Assembly (NCBI GenBank): GCA_017960705.1
Contig: JAGCYR010000082.1
Span: 1 to 7,246, forward strand
From: Clostridia bacterium
GTDB lineage: Bacteria > Bacillota > Clostridia > Oscillospirales > CAG-272
Direction: 5' to 3'
Length of the DNA stretch: 7,246 nt
The position numbers and the translations under genes were made by a program. A model generated the notes under the pieces. It did not search any database, was not told where the DNA came from, and saw nothing but the letters and a program-made list of their open reading frames with translations. Positions within the stretch are counted from its first letter, which is position 1. Each line of letters opens with the position of its first letter. This document shows positions 5,326-7,246 of the stretch, piece after piece.

Positions 5326-6469
5326 CCGTATGCTCGGCTGGCGGGAGATTGCAACGTGGGGCGAAGGGGCGAAAAAACTGACCGATTATCTTCTGAAAGA
5401 AAACGTCCCCGCCGAGGTGATCTCCGACGAGTGCGAAACCGTTGTTCTGGTCGGCGTTCAGCAGGCGAAAAAGATACGCGCGTATTTGAACCAAACCGGG
5501 ATCGAAGCGAGCTTCGGACCGATCCGTGGGCTTCCGGCTCTGCTTCGTTCGTCGTTTCTTCGTCCCGGGATCCTGATCGGGCTTGCCGCGGTCATTCTTC
5601 TGTTTCTTTTCGCCCGTTCCCGCGTCTGGGAAGTGAGGATCATGGGGAACGGCTCGACCGACGAAGACAAGGTGCGCGCCGCACTCTACGAGGCGGGATT
5701 ACGACCGGGTATGCGTAAAAAAGACGTATCGGGCGAGACGATCTCGTCTGCGTGCCTTTCAAACGGCGAACTCTTCTCGTCGGTCAACGTGTCGCTCTCG
5801 GGCGTGGTGGCAAACGTGGAATGGATCGGGCGGAGCGGGGAGGATTATGCGGCGGTCTCCGGGAAGAGTGCGGGGATCAATCTCGTCGCGTCGTGCGACG
5901 GAGTGATCGTTTCGGTCGAACCGTCGGCGGGCGTCGCTGTCGTGGTCCCGGGTCAGACGGTGCGGAAAGGAGACCTCCTGATCAGCGGTGTGACCCCGGG
6001 TGGGACTGTACGCGCCTCGGGGTCGGTCATGGCGCGGGTATCGTCCGAGTTCAGAGCGACCGCGGCGAAAACCGAAGAGATCCAAACGACGGTCAAGCGT
6101 CGTCCCGTTTCGCTCTCGCTTCGGATGTTCGGGGAGGAGCTCTTCACGGTTGGCGGCGGGGGAGACACTTCGGCGGTCAAAGAATGGATCCTCCTCGGCG
6201 GGGTCGTTCTGCCGTTTTCTTTGCGCGTCGGCTATTCCACCGAAACCTTGACCGAAACTATTGAACTCACGGAGTCACAAACTGCGGAGAACGCGTTTCG
6301 TCGACTCAACTGGATGATCCGGGAGGCGCTCTCGGAGGGGGAACTTTTAAAAAAGGACGTTTCGGGCTCTTTCGTGGACGGGGGATATACCGCAGCGGCA
6401 AAGACGGAATATTTGATAAATATCGCGGAACCCCTTGCATTTGATTCGAGAAACGAGTACAATAAATAG
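5312..6469 (+). CDS. yqfD: Sporulation protein YqfD
   Basis: This 385-aa membrane protein is of the usual YqfD length (about 390-400). The N-terminal region (1-84) is cytosolic and rich in alpha/beta pattern (E-V-I-S-D-E...V-V-L-V-G-V). It is followed by a single transmembrane helix GILIGLAAVILLFLF (86-100) and then an extracytoplasmic part. The latter begins with VWEVRIMGNG and a POTRA/FtsQ-like stretch (about 104-170), then a beta-rich region containing the biotinyl-like run VVVPGQTVRKGDLLISG. It starts with GTG and overlaps yqfC by 14 bp; it ends with TAG 31 nt before phoH. In B. subtilis the gene is expressed under sigma-E in the mother cell and the protein is implicated in spore formation, with molecular role unknown. 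The last codons double as promoter DNA for phoH. Confidence 0.93.
   Translation: MRGVDRMLGWREIATWGEGAKKLTDYLLKENVPAEVISDECETVVLVGVQQAKKIRAYLNQTGIEASFGPIRGLPALLRSSFLRPGILIGLAAVILLFLFARSRVWEVRIMGNGSTDEDKVRAALYEAGLRPGMRKKDVSGETISSACLSNGELFSSVNVSLSGVVANVEWIGRSGEDYAAVSGKSAGINLVASCDGVIVSVEPSAGVAVVVPGQTVRKGDLLISGVTPGGTVRASGSVMARVSSEFRATAAKTEEIQTTVKRRPVSLSLRMFGEELFTVGGGGDTSAVKEWILLGGVVLPFSLRVGYSTETLTETIELTESQTAENAFRRLNWMIREALSEGELLKKDVSGSFVDGGYTAAAKTEYLINIAEPLAFDSRNEYNK
6435..6463 (+). promoter_or_regulatory. Sigma-A-type promoter of phoH within the end of yqfD
   Basis: -35 TTGCAT (6435-6440), 17 nt spacer, -10 TACAAT (6458-6463). Transcription would begin near 6470, about 30 nt before the phoH ATG. 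This would give phoH vegetative expression independent of the sporulation-specific yqfCD message. Confidence 0.6.
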
Positions 6470-6500
6470 TGGAATAATATAAGAAAAGATAGGAGCAGTT

Positions 6501-7246
6501 ATGCCCGAAAAAATCGTCACCACGTCGTCCGAGGCGGTCACCTCCGTCATCTTCGGCACCTGCGACGCGAACGTCAAAGCAATTGAAGAAAAGTTCGGCG
6601 TCCGAATCGCGAACAAAGGCGCGGACAGGAACGGTACCGGGGACGTGATCTGCGTCACGGGAACGAATTTCGAGGGGGTGCGGCTCGCCGTCGAAACGCT
6701 CGAATACCTGAAGCGGATGACCGCGGACGGCGACACGCTCTCCGAGGGGAGCGTCGCCTACGTCATCTCGTCGGTCGAGAGCGGGGAGGCTGAGGATCTC
6801 GGTTCGCTCTCCGACGTGATCTGCGTGACCATGAAGGGAAAGCCCATCCGTCCGAAGACCGTCGGACAGAAGAAATACGTCGACGCGATCAAGAAGAACA
6901 CGGTCACGATCGGCGTCGGACCCGCCGGGACGGGTAAGACGTTTCTTGCCGTCGCGATGGCTTTCGAGGCGCTCCGCAACAAGAAGGTCTCGCGCATCAT
7001 CCTGACCCGTCCCGCGGTCGAGGCGGGGGAAAAACTCGGATTTCTGCCCGGGGATCTGCAGAGCAAGATCGACCCCTATCTCCGTCCGCTCTACGATTCG
7101 CTGCACGATATGTTCGGCGCCGAGAACTACCAGAGGCATCTCGAACGCAACACCATCGAGATCGCGCCGCTCGCCTATATGAGAGGTCGGACGCTCGACG
7201 ATTCGTTCATCATCCTCGACGAGGCGCAGAATACGACGGCGGAACA
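6501..7246 (+). CDS. phoH: PhoH family ATPase, N-terminal part (3' truncated)
   Basis: 248 complete codons are present from the ATG at 6501; the frame is open at the window end. PhoH (YbeZ-like) proteins are cytosolic P-loop ATPases of about 320 aa associated with RNA metabolism and the YbeY endoribonuclease. An N-terminal small domain (about 1-115) precedes the ATPase core. Walker A is GPAGTGKT (140-147). The segment ILTRPAVEAGEKLGFLPGDLQ is the family signature, and Walker B is FIILDEAQNTT with D240/E241. AGGAG lies 5 nt before the ATG. The gene follows yqfD as in other Firmicutes, where ybeY and era often come next, beyond this window. About 70-80 residues are probably missing. Confidence 0.97.
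   Translation, partial: MPEKIVTTSSEAVTSVIFGTCDANVKAIEEKFGVRIANKGADRNGTGDVICVTGTNFEGVRLAVETLEYLKRMTADGDTLSEGSVAYVISSVESGEAEDLGSLSDVICVTMKGKPIRPKTVGQKKYVDAIKKNTVTIGVGPAGTGKTFLAVAMAFEALRNKKVSRIILTRPAVEAGEKLGFLPGDLQSKIDPYLRPLYDSLHDMFGAENYQRHLERNTIEIAPLAYMRGRTLDDSFIILDEAQNTTAE

Overview
The window looks like a chromosomal core region of a spore-forming Firmicute of the class Clostridia. Spo0A, YlbJ, YqfC and YqfD are endospore-programme proteins, and yqfC-yqfD-phoH is a conserved Firmicutes gene order. Coding regions are visibly GC-rich and use many Arg/Gly/Asp GC-ending codons, whereas the spo0A-pckA intergenic region is AT-rich. This suggests an uncultured, relatively high-GC clostridial lineage rather than Bacillus. 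The PEP carboxykinase is the GTP type. No mobile element, tRNA, rRNA or CRISPR array was seen.

Layout: (1) 2-745 (+) is the 3' end of an LTA-synthase-like membrane sulfatase with an extra C-terminal TIG-like domain and a terminal membrane anchor. (2) A palindromic terminator at 756-779 separates it from convergent spo0A (785-1567, -). (3) A 393-bp AT-rich divergent intergenic region (1568-1960) carries good sigma-A promoters for spo0A and for pckA. (4) pckA (1961-3733, +) ends at a terminator (3749-3770). (5) On the minus strand, ylbJ (4069-4995) is followed by a small Cys-rich gene (3791-4027) whose reading frame is interrupted by one TGA exactly where a metal-binding or redox Cys is expected. 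(6) yqfC (5053-5325) and yqfD (5312-6469) overlap and diverge from ylbJ across 57 bp. (7) phoH (6501 to window end) is partial and has its own promoter inside the end of yqfD.

Functionally, Spo0A is the master switch for sporulation. YlbJ, YqfC and YqfD act later, in the mother-cell (sigma-E) phase of spore envelope formation in Bacillus. PEPCK links C3 and C4 metabolism, the LTA-synthase-like enzyme acts at the cell surface, and PhoH is an RNA-linked ATPase.

The most interesting signal is the small gene downstream of ylbJ: C-I-Y-[TGA]-E-Y-A followed by 58 open codons with an intact Cys-rich family signature. TGA is an ordinary terminator for ylbJ and yqfC in the same window, so this is a selenocysteine (CxxU) candidate, a fresh nonsense mutation or a sequencing error. 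A weak hairpin just after the TGA is compatible with a bacterial SECIS element but does not prove one.
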